Notes under the pieces: generated by a model
Told to the model about the DNA's origin: nothing
Databases searched by the model: none
The model's input: the letters and a program-made list of their open reading frames with translations, nothing else
Program-made: the position numbers and the translations under genes
In this document: positions 22,725 through 35,292 of the stretch, piece by piece
Layout of the letters: every line of letters begins with the position of its first letter
Numbering within the stretch: the first letter of the stretch is position 1
Assembly: GCA_946122785.1 (NCBI GenBank)
Contig: CAMGYJ010000008.1
Span: 12,611,475-12,675,474 of the forward strand
DNA length: 64,000 nt
From: Linum tenue
Lineage: Eukaryota; Streptophyta; Magnoliopsida; Malpighiales; Linaceae
Reading direction: 5' to 3'

Positions 22725-24227
22725 GAAACATGAATATAGCCAAAGGTGCCAAAACATCACCACCAGACATTTTGCGTGTATGCATGTGATGTGATCAAAC
22801 GATCACTAGCTCACTCTTTGGTCTAACGTCAACAAGCAACATGAACACTGGAAATTATAGAAAAGGAAAACGATCCAACCATTCCCAGTCAATATTATAA
22901 GTACTACACTAGTCATTAGATTATTATTGTTCATCTCCCACTGTTCAATCGTCGGTCAAGAGGAAGAGAAGTTCGTTAAAAACTTACGAGGAACCCCATT
23001 ACATAACTACCATGCAATTGAGGAAGAAGTTTCACTCTTCTCATTGACCACACAGTTGACTCTTGCCTAAATACCGGAAAATAAAGAATATGTTGAATAG
23101 CTAGGAATGACAAGATACATGGTGAAATAGTCAAACCCAATATAGTAACCTTCTGAATTCAGACTGTTCATGTGGGCCCCAGCGTTGGGTTAATCACTTC
23201 GCTTATATAATTAGTTAAGTTGATTAGCCTGGAACCACCATTTTGTTCCCCGGAGCCCGTAGGCCTATAATAATAGTCGAGTAAGTCCAAGTTAATGTTG
23301 GTTGTTTGTTTCTTCTTCTATGTTTCCTCGACCAACTCCTTTCCATCGGCAGGCACTAGCGTTCTACAGCAAGCATGTATCATGGTCAAATTAATTGCAG
23401 TTTCTAACAACGAAGCATGCATGTCATTTCCTCGTAATTTAATAGTTCCCGTCTCTCTACCTGAGAATATGGAAATAGTATTAGCATGTGCAATTTAGGG
23501 ATTTGTGAGTTTGTCTTCTTTTTTTTTTTTTAAAAAAATAGTTTGTAATGGGTGATTGCAAGACAGAAAATATAGGGGAAAGAAGAGAAGAGTGTAGGCA
23601 GACAGATAATGATGGTTTGGTAGGTCATTTGATATGATGTATGGGTAACGAAAAAATAGAGGTAAAAAAAAAAAGAAGAAGCTCAAGGCATAAAAATAAG
23701 CTTGATGAATATGTGAAACTGAATATCCTACCGCTTGTATCGAATTAGGCACGACATTTTAAATTTTAAATTAAAATAATATAATCCTCTTTTAAATTAT
23801 ATATATTTATAAAACTGCGAACAATTGTTTAGTCAAATAGTATTATAACTGGTCTTCAACCTTAATATTTGATTTTCGAATCCTTAAAATAATACTAACA
23901 ATTAAAAAATGCTATATTACCATTATGAAAATAACCTACACTTCCAAAACATTGGATTAATAGCCTAAAGTAAACCAAATATAAGAAAAAAAGTCGGTCA
24001 ATGGAAATTATCATCCCCACTCTAATAAAAAGAATCTCTAAAATTCTAATGGTTGGGCTTTCTCCAGTTCGAATTGGGCCATACTACTTCAGGCCCATGT
24101 TTTTTAAATGTGGTTATCATTTGATTTTGCAAATCCTATTCCACTGCTGAAGCTTACTCGCGTTTGCTTTGTTCAAATTGTGCTTTCTCGAATCGGCAGC
24201 AGATTGAACTTCCCGCCGCACGGAAAA
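22725..24227. other. Intergenic and ABCI11 promoter region
   Basis: No gene seen. Two homopolymer T/A tracts lie near 23518-23540 and 23664-23674. The last 150 bases before 24228 are GC-richer and are probably the ABCI11 leader. Confidence 0.4.
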
Positions 24228-26765
24228 ATGGCGGCCACTTCCACTCCAACACTCCCCAGCTTCCTCGGCATCGGATCGATCCTGTCGCAGTCACCAATCT
24301 CTCGCCGCCGGGGGTAAGCCAGCCTTAGTTTCTTCACCTTTACTTTCTCAATGCAAAGTCGTTCACTCTCGTTAGTTTCTTCACCTTTACTTTCTCACTC
24401 GGTGAGAATTTGCTCCGCAGAAGCCTGAATTTCCGCAGAATCGGAAGAGTTTCAAGCAGTGTCTCCTGCGACTACTCTTGCTTCGAAGTGAGCTTCTCAT
24501 ACTTCCTTTTTCTTTCAATTCTGGAGTGCCCGAGGGCTCAATTTCGCTCATTCCGTTCTCGTTCCAGGTTAGAAATGTTAGGTATAGACCTCCCGGAACG
24601 GAGGTCGACCTTCTGAACGATGTCAGTTTTTCTCTCCCAGAAAAGAGGTACTACTGATGAGTTTATTTTCAATTTCTGCACTTGATCCTGTTCTGGTTTA
24701 CCTGCTGGTAGAGAAATTTTGGTTCCATTTTGTGCCTTCTTTTTTGTAGCTTTGGCTTGATTTTTGGGCAGAGCGGTAGCGGGAAAACTACTCTTCTGCA
24801 GGTAATAATGATGTGGTTCCTACTCTTGGATAAATGTTCCATCAATGTCGCTAAAATTTGTGATTGTATTAGTGATCAGTGATGTTTTTTTTTTTGGGGG
24901 CGGGGGCGTTTCTGGTGACAGCTTCTTGCTGGATTGAACAAGTCTACTTCTGGTACCATTGACATCCAAAGGTACAAGGGTGATGGCAGCCGAAGTAGTG
25001 ACTATCCCAAGCCTCTTCCTCCAGAAAGAGTCGGGATAGTCTTCCAGTTTCCTGAGAGGTATTGGGTGAGATAGGGTTTAAATGTATCTTGTTGAGTATT
25101 CCTGTTGTATGTTAGATGTATGCCGCCTGCATTCGCTGTGAGATAAGCATTTATACTGTCAAATTGGAGAAGTTATGCGAATCCTTCTTGTTGCTGCTAG
25201 GTATTTCGTGGCTGATACAATCCTAGAGGAAGTTACGTTTGGATGGCCGAGGCAAAAAAGCAGTCTTCAAGTGAGGGAGCAGCTTGTTTCACAACTTCAA
25301 ACGGCTATTAATTGGGTAAATGAATGGTTTTGGTTGTGATTTTGAGCAGTGTCTCTCTTTCTTTTTTTGCTGATCTTGCTTTGAATAAATTGGAACCTTA
25401 GGTTGGTCTGAATGGAATTTCTTTAGATAAAGATCCTCATTCGCTGAGTGGTGGATACAAGCGCAGGCTTGCCCTAGCTATTCAATTAGTGAGTATTGAG
25501 GAATTTAATTCCTGATGTATTTCGTCATGGTAATGGTATGACTTAGTAATGATTATCATTTTTTTAATGTTCAGGTGCAAGTACCAGATCTATTGATACT
25601 GGATGAGCCTCTTGCTGGTCTTGGTATGTATTCATCATGTAATAACTATAACATTTGTACTTGCTTTGTGATAATGGATAATCAAGCATACGTGAATATT
25701 GCTGTATTCCACTGTTCCACTGTCATCTAGGATGTGGGTGCCTTGGGAGCCTTTCAGTGATTTTCTACATTTTGCTTCATAAACACAGCGACACATGTAT
25801 CCTTTGATTGGTCATTGGCTCCTATCTATTGGTCTCTGAATCTCTCTTTTTTGGAAAGGGAGAGGTAGATCACTACCGAGGCAGTTTAGCTACTTCAGTC
25901 AACTTTAACTTGGGGTTCTTAAATGATCATGGTCAACAACCTTAATTATTGCAATCATTAGCAACATTTCACCTATTGTTTGGGAGAAATTAATTTTCCA
26001 CCATGATTAATCAAAGGAGCATGCAAGTAGTTGTACGAAGAATTGAATGTTTGTTCCATGAGTTATTTTCATGTCTTTAAATGTCTCTCAGATGCTCTGC
26101 TGCCTTTCCTGTGAATTTTTCCTTTGCACCAGATTGGAAGGCACGGGCAGATGTTGTAAAGCTGTTGAAACATCTGAAGAAAGAGTTAACTGTATTGGTA
26201 GTCAGTCATGACCTTAAGTGAGTGGAAACTTTTCTTTTCTGTTATGCACTGAGGGACAGTATTGCTTATATACTTCTCAGTCCTTCATCATTGTTACTTG
26301 GGTGATTCAGTATTTCTTGTTCATGACTTTTCTCTTGGATATGAGCATTTAAGAGAGTTGTTTGTCAAATAATAATCATATATGTCTTCATTCTGACTGA
26401 ACCTTATCTTAGTCGTTAACTTATATTTTGTTGGGGTTGAGAGAGGAGGTTGGGCTGGGCGTACCTGCTGGAATACACGGCATAGTTTCTTGAATTCTAC
26501 AGTGCACTTTTTGCACTGTTTTAGTAAATTTGGCCAGTTCTTGATGGGATTATGTTCTGCTGGTTTCTCCAAATGGTGTTACATAGGTTGCGAGCTAAGC
26601 TCCCCTAGCAGATCATCATTATTCTTCTTTTTACAAGCCTGTACTTGCTTATGGAATCTTTGACTTTTCATGCTTTATTCTTCCAGAGAGTTCACCTCGC
26701 TTGTTGATCATTCTTGGAGGATGCAGATGGGAGGGTTTCTCCAAAAGGAGCTTCTTCCATTATAA
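24228..26765 (+). CDS. ABCI11: Chloroplast ABC transporter ATPase, ABCI11/NAP14-like (278 aa)
   Basis: Ten exons: 24228-24313, 24421-24487, 24568-24647, 24750-24801, 24922-25058, 25201-25315, 25402-25488, 25575-25623, 26133-26217 and 26687-26765. All introns are GT-AG and the joined frame is open. The Ser/Arg-rich first 45 residues look like a plastid transit peptide. A single nucleotide-binding domain follows: Walker A GQSGSGKTT (84-92), Q-loop Gln137, signature LSGGY (194-198), Walker B LLILDEP (214-220) and H-loop His250. There are no membrane segments, so it must pair with separate membrane subunits, like bacterial-type ECF or metal importers. I recall Arabidopsis ABCI11 (NAP14) as 278 residues too, and its loss disturbs chloroplast iron homeostasis. 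It is convergent with LAZY1. Confidence 0.93.
24325..24397. repeat. 26-bp direct repeat in ABCI11 intron 1
   Basis: The pyrimidine-rich 26-mer starting TTAGTTTCTTCACC occurs perfectly at 24325-24350 and 24372-24397, 47 bp apart. It lies between the donor at 24314 and the acceptor at 24420 and lengthens a short intron. Confidence 0.8.
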
Positions 26766-27815
26766 GCTAGGAAGCCTCCCGTTCTTCACTAAGTACCAAG
26801 CTGACATACTTCAAGGTTCGAATGCCTGACATTTCTTTCCTTTATGTTTAGGAAATGTAATAAGTGCAATCAATTGGCATCAATGGCCTTTGGCAATGCA
26901 TTGGATTATATTGGTAGTACATGGGCAACCTCAAATCTTCTGATGTAGACTGTGCATCCCATTCAAAACTTAAATTTTTATTGAACTGGGTATCAATCGA
27001 GAAGGCAGTGTATTGAGAGAGCGTGCGTAGGTTGCATCTAGGGCTGATTGATGAACTGGTCTGACTGGATCATGATTCATGATCCTGGCTCTATATAAGG
27101 ATAAATAGGGAAGATTCTGAAGGAGCTTCACATGCCTCAACCACCACACCACACATTCTATATTGTAACCCCGTATTTTCATTTGTGATCCCTAAAAAAT
27201 TCGTTGCATGCATTATTATTATTATTGTTACTGTTATTTAGGAGAACCGATCCATGATCTTGTTGCTCGTGGGGTTCTTTATATCTTTTCTCCATGGTGT
27301 CGCTTTAGTTCAATCTCTTGCGACTTACAAAAAGAAAAGAAAAAAATCATATAGATTGTTTCTTTCAGTTCTGTTATATAATGGAATTCCCATAATTCTT
27401 TTCTTGATTAGCATTTAAAAGGGAGTTTCTTGGTAGTATGCATGGGCTCCTCACATTAGCACAGTAAATTTAAATCCTTTGCCAGCGCTGTGTTGTACCA
27501 ATTGTTTGAATTAGGAACGTGCTTGGCATCTGAGTTTTATTTTTTGAGGTGGGGTACTTATCTGTTAAATGAGGATCAAAAGTTTCGAATGGAACTTGCA
27601 GTTAGCAAAGCATTTCTGAATCACACCTGACAATTGCTTTTCATATAAACTCGAGCTTAACATTTTTATTTTACAATATAAAGAGGAAGGATGTCCTTGC
27701 TCTCCTGTCTTTCCATTCACTTTAGTACAGTACATCACAGCTCAATCACTCGCAAATGCTTAATAAACACAGATGAAAACAAGTATGCAACCCAAGCTGA
27801 TACATCTTGATGATC
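26766..27815. other. Convergent 3' ends of ABCI11 and LAZY1
   Basis: About 1 kb between the stop codons of the two genes, including both 3' untranslated regions. No other gene seen. Confidence 0.5.
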
Positions 27816-30301
27816 TTAGTTCCTTTGCTCAAGCTCCAGCACTAAGTCTGCAGTTGCAACACCAAAATGTTCATCAATACTAATGGCTATATGTTATAAC
27901 CCAAAAAAAAAAAAAAAGAGCAAGTATGTAAAATTTTCCATATTCTAGTGAGTTGTGCAGTTGACACATTGACTGTGATTGCAACTTTTGAGTATTGCAA
28001 AACTTTTATTGACTGGTCGTAATCTTATGCATGGGTGAAAAATAATATCGTTTTCAGTACTTGACTGCATCTAAGAATGTTATGCTTTTCATACATGAGC
28101 TATGATTAGCTAGCACTCACAGTCAGCATCAGTTCTAATCCAGTGCTCTGTATTTCCGCTAGACTGGCTGCTACTAAGACCAAACTCGGGCTCTTTCAAG
28201 CTGTTCTCGTAATTGGCGGTCCTTCGAATTGAACTGTACTTCGGATTAATGTCATGCCTGGCCTTTAGTCGCTCCACCCAGGATGTGGTTGAGTGTTTTG
28301 CACCCGTAGAGTCCTCAGGGTGCACTTTTCGACAGAACATTTTAAGCACCTGAATGCCAAACATGGAATAGATAAATGAGTCAGCTAGATATTCTGCATT
28401 TTCATGATGAGCTCATGCCTTCTGAAGTACTGTTTCATCTCTGTAAACCTCTCTGTTTTCCCCTTCTCCATGAACACAATACTTCTAGTTGTTAGATACC
28501 CAGTGATATTGTCAGCTCATTTCGCATGTGTTCTCTAACTTTCAATTAAAAGTCAGGCAATGCGATATGGTGGAGTCACAACTATGTTATGATCTTTCTG
28601 AACTTGTAAGTGGAAAGGCAACCAACAAAATGAATTTTCAAATATAAGCATCTCTTTCTATGACTGAGTCATATATTTGCAACCTAAATATTCTGCTTGT
28701 TGCCCTTTCTCTTGGTTGTTGGTGCAATGTCCTTAAGTAAACAACATCCATATGCCTAGTTCTTCCCAATTCAATGCTATCAGTCAGATGGCTAATTGTT
28801 TTTTCCCACTAGCTCTTTGTCTTATATGTTAGGCAAGAGTACACACCTTGTTAGTTTTTTTCTTGGTGGGGATAGTTTTGTCAGCATCATCCTGAGAAGT
28901 TTTCTTTCCTGGAGGAGCATGAATCTTCTTCAGTATCTTTTTGAGCAGGAGTTTGACAGATTTTTTGTCTTGCTTGGGAGGCATCTCAATTGGAGTGTTG
29001 TCATCAGTAAGTTTCGTCCTGCGGAAGATCTCTCCAAGTGATAACTTTTCCTTCTTTTTTTCTGCTCTTGTTTCTGGCAATTCAATGGACGACCCAAATA
29101 GATAACCTTGCAGTGGACTTACTATTGACTTTTCATTGCCTCCAGCTTCCTCTACTTGCATGCCACTGAGTGTGATAATGCTAACATAACTGCTTCTAGC
29201 CAATGCATCTTCAGTGCCTTGTACTTCTTCTGCCTCAGCCTCTAGAAATTTTTCTAGCTCATCTCTTATGAGATTCAGGTCGTTCTCTGTCACTTCTATA
29301 TTTTCTTCTGCAAGGTTATCCTCCTCCAAAGATGCTGGGAATGTCGGTGTTGCAGGGCTGCTGGTGATTTGTTCTGAACCAAGAGTTCCAATGGCTAAAA
29401 AGCCATGGAAAAGGTCAGAGCTGAGAAAAGCAGTGTCACCTTCATTGGTGACACCAATACCTGCAATTTCAGTCCCACAGGAATAGGCTTCGAGTCTCTG
29501 GGTATGCTCACTCAAAGTGTTGTACCTGATTCTGGATTCAGAACTTGGTCTTACAGGGGAGAACTGGTCATCGAGTGATGATGGTGCTGAAAGGCAAGTA
29601 CAACAGTTTGCTGAAGATGAAGTATTGGAAAAAATTAACAGAATCTGGAACAGGGTATGTATTTGTCTTAAGTTCACTGATAGGATACAAGTACACCCAT
29701 CTATTAGCTAAATCATTCTCTGAGGAGTTAATTAGACATTTGAATTCTATTTGATGCACACAAAGCCTAATATTGAATACCACAGAAGCTACTGTAAAAA
29801 AAAAAAAAAAAAATACCACAGAAGCTCATACACGTACTCACATGCACAAACATACTGTTCTAGGAATGATAATGCAAGCGCACATATGTAGGGTTTTGGC
29901 CACTCTAAGAAACTTCAAAAAGTTTCACTTTGTTTTGAGAGAAAAAGCCATTTTCATTGCAAAATACATCTCTGGATAATTTAGTCTTGAAGTCAAACCT
30001 GCTCCTGAGAATGATACAGATTTGTACATTAGGCCGGTCGATGGAATATCATTGCTAAATGGATATATTTTGGGGTTATCTTGATGGTAAAGCACATGTA
30101 CCATGATGGTTAGAAAATAAACAGTAGTAAAAGGAAAGCTTCTTTACCTATTGGAAAATCCTTGAAATGCTCAGCTTTCGTTTGCCGAAGTTTATCGTGC
30201 ATCCAACCAAGGAACTGCAACAAGCAAATGAAACCTAAGTGTTAGATTCAATCATGTTTTGATATACTAAGAACAGAGATAAAAGTAGTACTTACCCTCA
30301 T
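27816..30301 (-). CDS. LAZY1: LAZY1, gravitropism regulator (IGT family), 365 aa
   Basis: Five coding exons: 30301-30296, 30214-30148, 29610-28847, 28349-28121 and 27847-27816; all splice sites are GT-AG. Exon 1 codes only Met-Arg, a known oddity of LAZY genes. The five conserved LAZY regions are visible. They are the N-terminal FLGWMHDKLRQ; the IGT motif in GFLAIGTLG (Ile98-Gly99-Thr100); LSLGEIFRRTKLTDD; VLKMFCRKVHPED at 280-292; and the C-terminal TDADYLVLEL, which includes an LxLxL pattern like an EAR motif. Lys-rich stretches before residue 279 could be nuclear signals. LAZY1 proteins act at the plasma membrane (and are also seen in the nucleus), downstream of gravity sensing, to set auxin flow and shoot or branch angle. 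From memory the Arabidopsis protein is about the same length. Confidence 0.93.
29776..29826 (+). mobile_element. 21-bp poly(A) micro-insertion with 15-bp flanking repeats
   Basis: In LAZY1 intron 2 the 15-mer AATACCACAGAAGCT occurs at 29776-29790 and again at 29812-29826. Between them lie ACTGT and 16 A residues. The structure matches a retrotransposition event truncated almost to its poly(A) tail, with target-site duplication. Replication slippage is the alternative. Confidence 0.6.
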
Positions 30302-33300
30302 TTTGCTCTTTCACCTAAGGGTCTGTCCTTAGATTGCTTTCTTGGTCATATGGACTGATGAATATATATGTCTGTTATGCTGGAGAAAATTGAGATGCTG
30401 TAGAGATGTGGATAGCCAAGACCAGCATACGAGGATCTTTTCAATAATGACTCCTCTATGATTGCGTTCAGTTGGTGCTTAAAGGGTCCGACACAGACAT
30501 AGGCAGAGAAAAACATATAGATGCATACAAGTTTTTGGTTGGCTGTTCTTTGTCAATATCAAATCAAGTAGAAGAATTAAGGAGTAGTTGGGAGTACTGC
30601 AAGTTGTGCGGTAATGCTGTGCATGTGATATTGTTTTCAGTCAAATTAATCCTAATCGATGTAGTAAATTGTGGTGTTGCATTTGGTTTTGTTTTGCGGA
30701 GTACATTTTGCTTATGAACACGATATGCGAACAAGGTGAATAATGATAACTTAATCACATATTTGTGCTCATTTATTTGCAACAAGTACGATTATGTTTT
30801 TTTTTTCATTTTATGCTTAAGTTATATTAACCTGTACTTGGTGCTAAATACGCTTGTGCTGTCATAGAAACTGGTAAATCATGCATTTGGTTGCAGACTT
30901 TTAAGTTACTCCACTGAATCTTCAGTTGGAAAGTCTAGGTTTATTGAACTTCAACCCTTAAGTCAGGAGGCTTTATCAATACTTAGTATACTTTTACTCA
31001 TTTATTTAAACTAATTATCCCCTTTATGATATCCCTGATGCTCATCAATTTAGGCATTTCCATGCATGTTTAAACTAAGTAGACATAAGGAGAAAATAAT
31101 AAATAAAAAGAGAAAGGTTGCCTGTAATAGCTGCGAGGACATGTTCCTTTGAAACCTAGATTAAGACTCATATTTCAAGGATATATAACTTCAGTAGGGC
31201 TTGTTAATTGGAGAATTTCTTATTAGGAGCCTAAATTTTAAAATGGTTTAAACCTTTGGTTGATTGGATCTTATTAGCATGTTTTGACATGGGTATGTAT
31301 GAATGAACAGGCTCTGTAGAAGTGTCGGGTTTTTTTCTTCTCAAAAGAAACCAACTCTTAAGTGGCAAGTTTAGTTTACCCCCATGGTAACAGATATTTG
31401 CTGGTCAGTACTCATTATTACTGCATGATACGTTCATTTATTGGGGACACCATAAAGTGAAAAGATGGTTATCTGAGCCTTTTTGGCAAGTCATGCTTCT
31501 GTCTCATACTTCTAACTGCAACATTGTTTTGTCTCTGCACTTTGTGTCTCTTGCATGAAATAACTCTGTTTCTATTATGAAAATGTTGAGAGTCGGACCG
31601 TTTCAAGTGGGAACTGACTATCTTCTGTTGTTGTATACCCTCATGATTATCATCATTTTCCCAGTGCTCAATATCCTTCCCTGTCGTCCTTACCTTTTTT
31701 CCTTATGTCGTGACTCATTGGGTCTTTTTCTTCACTTTTTTCTGATGTGTACATAGGATTGAACACGTCCATGTCATCTGTAATGGTCTTTGTTGTCTCG
31801 ATGCTTGCGGGTATTTGTTCATGGGACACCTGTTCTAACATGATCATGTTCTCCCTGTCAGGTAAACTAATTTTCAGGAAGGTCCAGTACTCCAAAGGAT
31901 GGGCCTAATTAGTGAGTTTTCTTTCTTTCCTTTGTCGGATGTCTTGTACAATTCTTCCATGTTCCTTGCCCTTTTGGCAACTATAAAGTGCCTTTCCCCA
32001 TTGTTTCCATTTCCTTAGAAATGTAGCTGGTGCTTGTCATGGAATCACTAGGTTGATTACTCGTACGTCTGTCTTGTAGTGTCATAGCTAAAATCTTGAA
32101 TTATCAGGTGCCCTCCTTTCCCTTTCCTCTCATTTAATCGAAAGGCAGCCCCTCATGAAAACAGGTGTATGCTCGTTGTATATGCTGGACAGACCATAGC
32201 CCTCTGAGTGGCAGAAACTGTCTACCCTAAGCTTGCTGGGAAACACCATGTCCCATTTGAACAATGGAGAGCATTAACTAGCATGAAAAATGTTAAGCTT
32301 AGTTTGCTATTTAGTTTTTTTTTCCCCGCATTAGAATCTATACTCGTCATGATTATCAACTTTGCTTCATGATTGCAATGACCTACGGATGTTTGTCTGC
32401 TACTTTCTTTCAGGAACTGTAACCTTTTCTGCCGAGAGATAGTCCAAGGTAAACACAAATTGCTTATAGTAACTTGCTACATATTGCTTTGATATCTGCT
32501 CTGCATTCACAGTTCCCTGTGGACCAATAGACCACTGCTTTAAAGCATCATTGAATTAGTTTAAAGAGTTTCAAGAATCTGCTAGGAAAATATTGCTTTG
32601 GGAGCAGTTCCAGGTTGCATAAAGAAGTTAAATGAGTCTAAAAAATCTGCTATCGAGTTGAAGTGCCTTAGTGGTTAGTTTCTAGAGAATGAACATGAGA
32701 AGTGAGAACCCTACCATTCCCATTCAGAAAAATATGGTTACTCGGGAACTAATCGTACAGAATAATACGGATTTGATTTGATGGGTTGTTAAGTGAAGCA
32801 ACGTAACCATGGAACTGCATTATTGCAAAAACACATTATGATGGAGAGACAACCCTGACTGCAACCTGTCACAACCTAACCTTGTCGATGAGGGATCTTA
32901 CATTTGAGGAAAAGAACTGGGAGCTAGAGAACGAAGGAGTTTTGCCACGTTTTGAATGTCTCTTTTAGGCGCACCACTAAACTACAAAGGGATAGTGGCT
33001 ATGCTTTAGGGCTGTATATAACAGGTGGTCGACTGGTGAAATAGAGAAATGCAGGTTGTATAGTAAACAATGATGAATGGTCTATATAGACTGGAAGCAG
33101 ACATGTAATTTTTAAAGTTTGTGTACCTGCAGGTGCAGGAGACATAACTAGAAGTGGGGTGGCAAATAGCTAAGGGCCTTGAATAACCTTCTGGTATATT
33201 TTGAGAATGCATGCATTTCGGTTTCCAGGTAATATGACATACAGTTGTTTGTTTTGTTGTCATGCTTTTTATTGTTATTTAGTTTCCCCCTTCATTCATC

Positions 33301-35264
33301 TCAATGCTACCCTTTGTCATTTAGACGATGTTCTCATTTCAAATGCATGTATTTCCCTTCATTTATCTCAATGCTGGAATTTTCAGTCTGATTTAGGCAG
33401 TTTTCTCATTTCAAATACATGCATTTTTACGGTAGGAAAACACACCCCCAATGATTATGATCCCCATTACCTAGTGATATATATCAAGGGAAAGGTAGTA
33501 TAGTCTATGCATTACTTCTCCAGCACAACGGTCACCAAACCAAGCCAAACACAAAGCGTCCAAACTTGCGAGTCATGTAGGTAAGGGCTGATGTCTGAAT
33601 AAGCTCGAATGTTTTCTGTGTGGAATGACTTTAACGGTGTTGATTGATTGAGTAGAGTCCATGTGGAACCCTCGTGCGAATACCTAAGATCGCGGCGGGT
33701 TCTTCTGCCCATTCCTTATTGGCACACGCCTTGAATTTGTTCTTTGGAGTAGAGACAGGAGTTCCTGTTTGTGGTCACATCAACAATCACTAGTTTCTAA
33801 CCCACTTAGGATTTTTATTTTTATTGACGTTTCAAGCAATGCATTCCCATATGGTGGTTAGCACTGAATGGTAGTCGTCGTAGCAAATGGTCACAAGTGT
33901 CATTGACGGAGGGTCTACCTATCTTGGCTGAACCATCAAGATACATGGCAGCCTTAAATTAAGTTCATCTTCTTGCCATTTATTGATATGATTCTCTATT
34001 GAGATAATTAAGTTCATAGTATAGTACTAACCTATTTGCAAGGCACTGTATGGTCCAATGCCGTTTTTCTTCTCCTTATAAAGAGCTAAGTGAGTTAGAT
34101 AAAGTTGGATCCAAAAGCAGTTGACTTGGATAAGATTGATTTTTGGTTATGCAACATCTTTATTGTTAGTTTTAGCATTTTGAAAGTTTTGACCAACAAC
34201 TCAAATGTGAATCATGCAAAATAGAGGATTACACCCTGAGGTGTTCACATTGGGAACCTGCTCTAACAACTCCCCTACAGGCTATAGCACACAAGCCAGC
34301 AGAAAGAAAACAAGAATCTTTAGTGCCATACTCTTGGGAATAAGGACAGAGAACACCATCCACCCGCAAATGCACAACTACCGTGCAAGTTGAAGGATTG
34401 TATTTGTGCCCATTGCCTAGTGCCTTCCTCAATGATAGATAATGCATTTGTTATGTGCTGAAGAATTGGTAGTATAGTTGAATGAAGTTTTTTTATCATT
34501 TGGCCTCCTTTCTTTTCCAAAAGCAGTTATGCCCATCCGGTAGTGTCTTCAAAAACCACTTGTTTACCAGTTTGTATTCCAGTTTAATAACGATTCGATC
34601 CGAAATAGGTTAATACCTGAAATTCTCTCAATTAGGCATAGCCTTTGTTTACAGTTTTTTAATTTAAGACGGTTCTCTTTGTGGTCAAATCAGGATATAT
34701 ATTACTGAAAGTGTACGTCCTGCATTGTGCGTTTGAAGATGTAAGCTGCCAACCATGAAATCAATGTATAACCCCACCGTCAAGAGACAAAGGTAAGCAA
34801 TCAACTATCTTACACATTGTCGTCACTTACAAACTGTTGGTAAACCATAACAGAAACACACCAGCACCTCTGACGTCTGTCGCAAGGGAAACCGTGGCTG
34901 CACGTGCATGGCTATGCGCACAAAGTTGGGCCGGTTTATAGGACATGGATCGTTTATGGCTCTCTTTATATGCTGGGCTGAAGGCCCAAGCTTACCATTC
35001 TCGAGGGACGTGAATGGGTTCGCTGATGCCAGGGCCGCCCAGAATTGACGAAATAGCTTTGGGCCTTTGAAACTTGAAACTCCAGTCAACTATAAATATC
35101 CTCACAAAATAAAATTATAGGAGGATAACGGTAGCGGCTCACGTCACGGTCGCTAAATCCATCGCCCATGCATGAATGCGAAAAAATCCCCGTCAACACA
35201 CTCCCCATGCATAAATTAATTGACCATCCTTTTCGCATGATCTATGAAATCGTACCGTAGAAGC
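30302..35264. other. Long gene-free region upstream of LAZY1
   Basis: The part next to 30302 should hold the LAZY1 leader and promoter. An open frame of 75 codons at 31895-31668 (minus) looks protein-like but matches no family I recognise; the surrounding 31.6-32.5 kb is GC-richer and may be an old retroelement. A tandem duplication lies at 33288-33427. Bases 35110-35264 align with the YSL copy 2 promoter and belong to the YSL duplication unit. Confidence 0.4.
33288..33427. repeat. Imperfect tandem duplication, unit about 67-70 bp
   Basis: Two adjacent units share CCCTTCATT-ATCTCAATGCT at the start and TTCTCATTTCAAAT-CATG near the end. They differ by small indels and substitutions. No coding role is apparent. 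Confidence 0.7.
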
Positions 35265-35292
35265 AGCGATCCTTTTCAGACCCTTTGATATC

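Noticed and set aside
23295..23752. Small frames on both strands around 23.3-23.7 kb
   Set aside because: Composed of homopolymer tracts and random sequence; no conserved motif.
31668..31895. 75-codon minus-strand frame with charged residues
   Set aside because: No recognisable domain and no neighbouring exons; possibly an old retroelement but not supportable.
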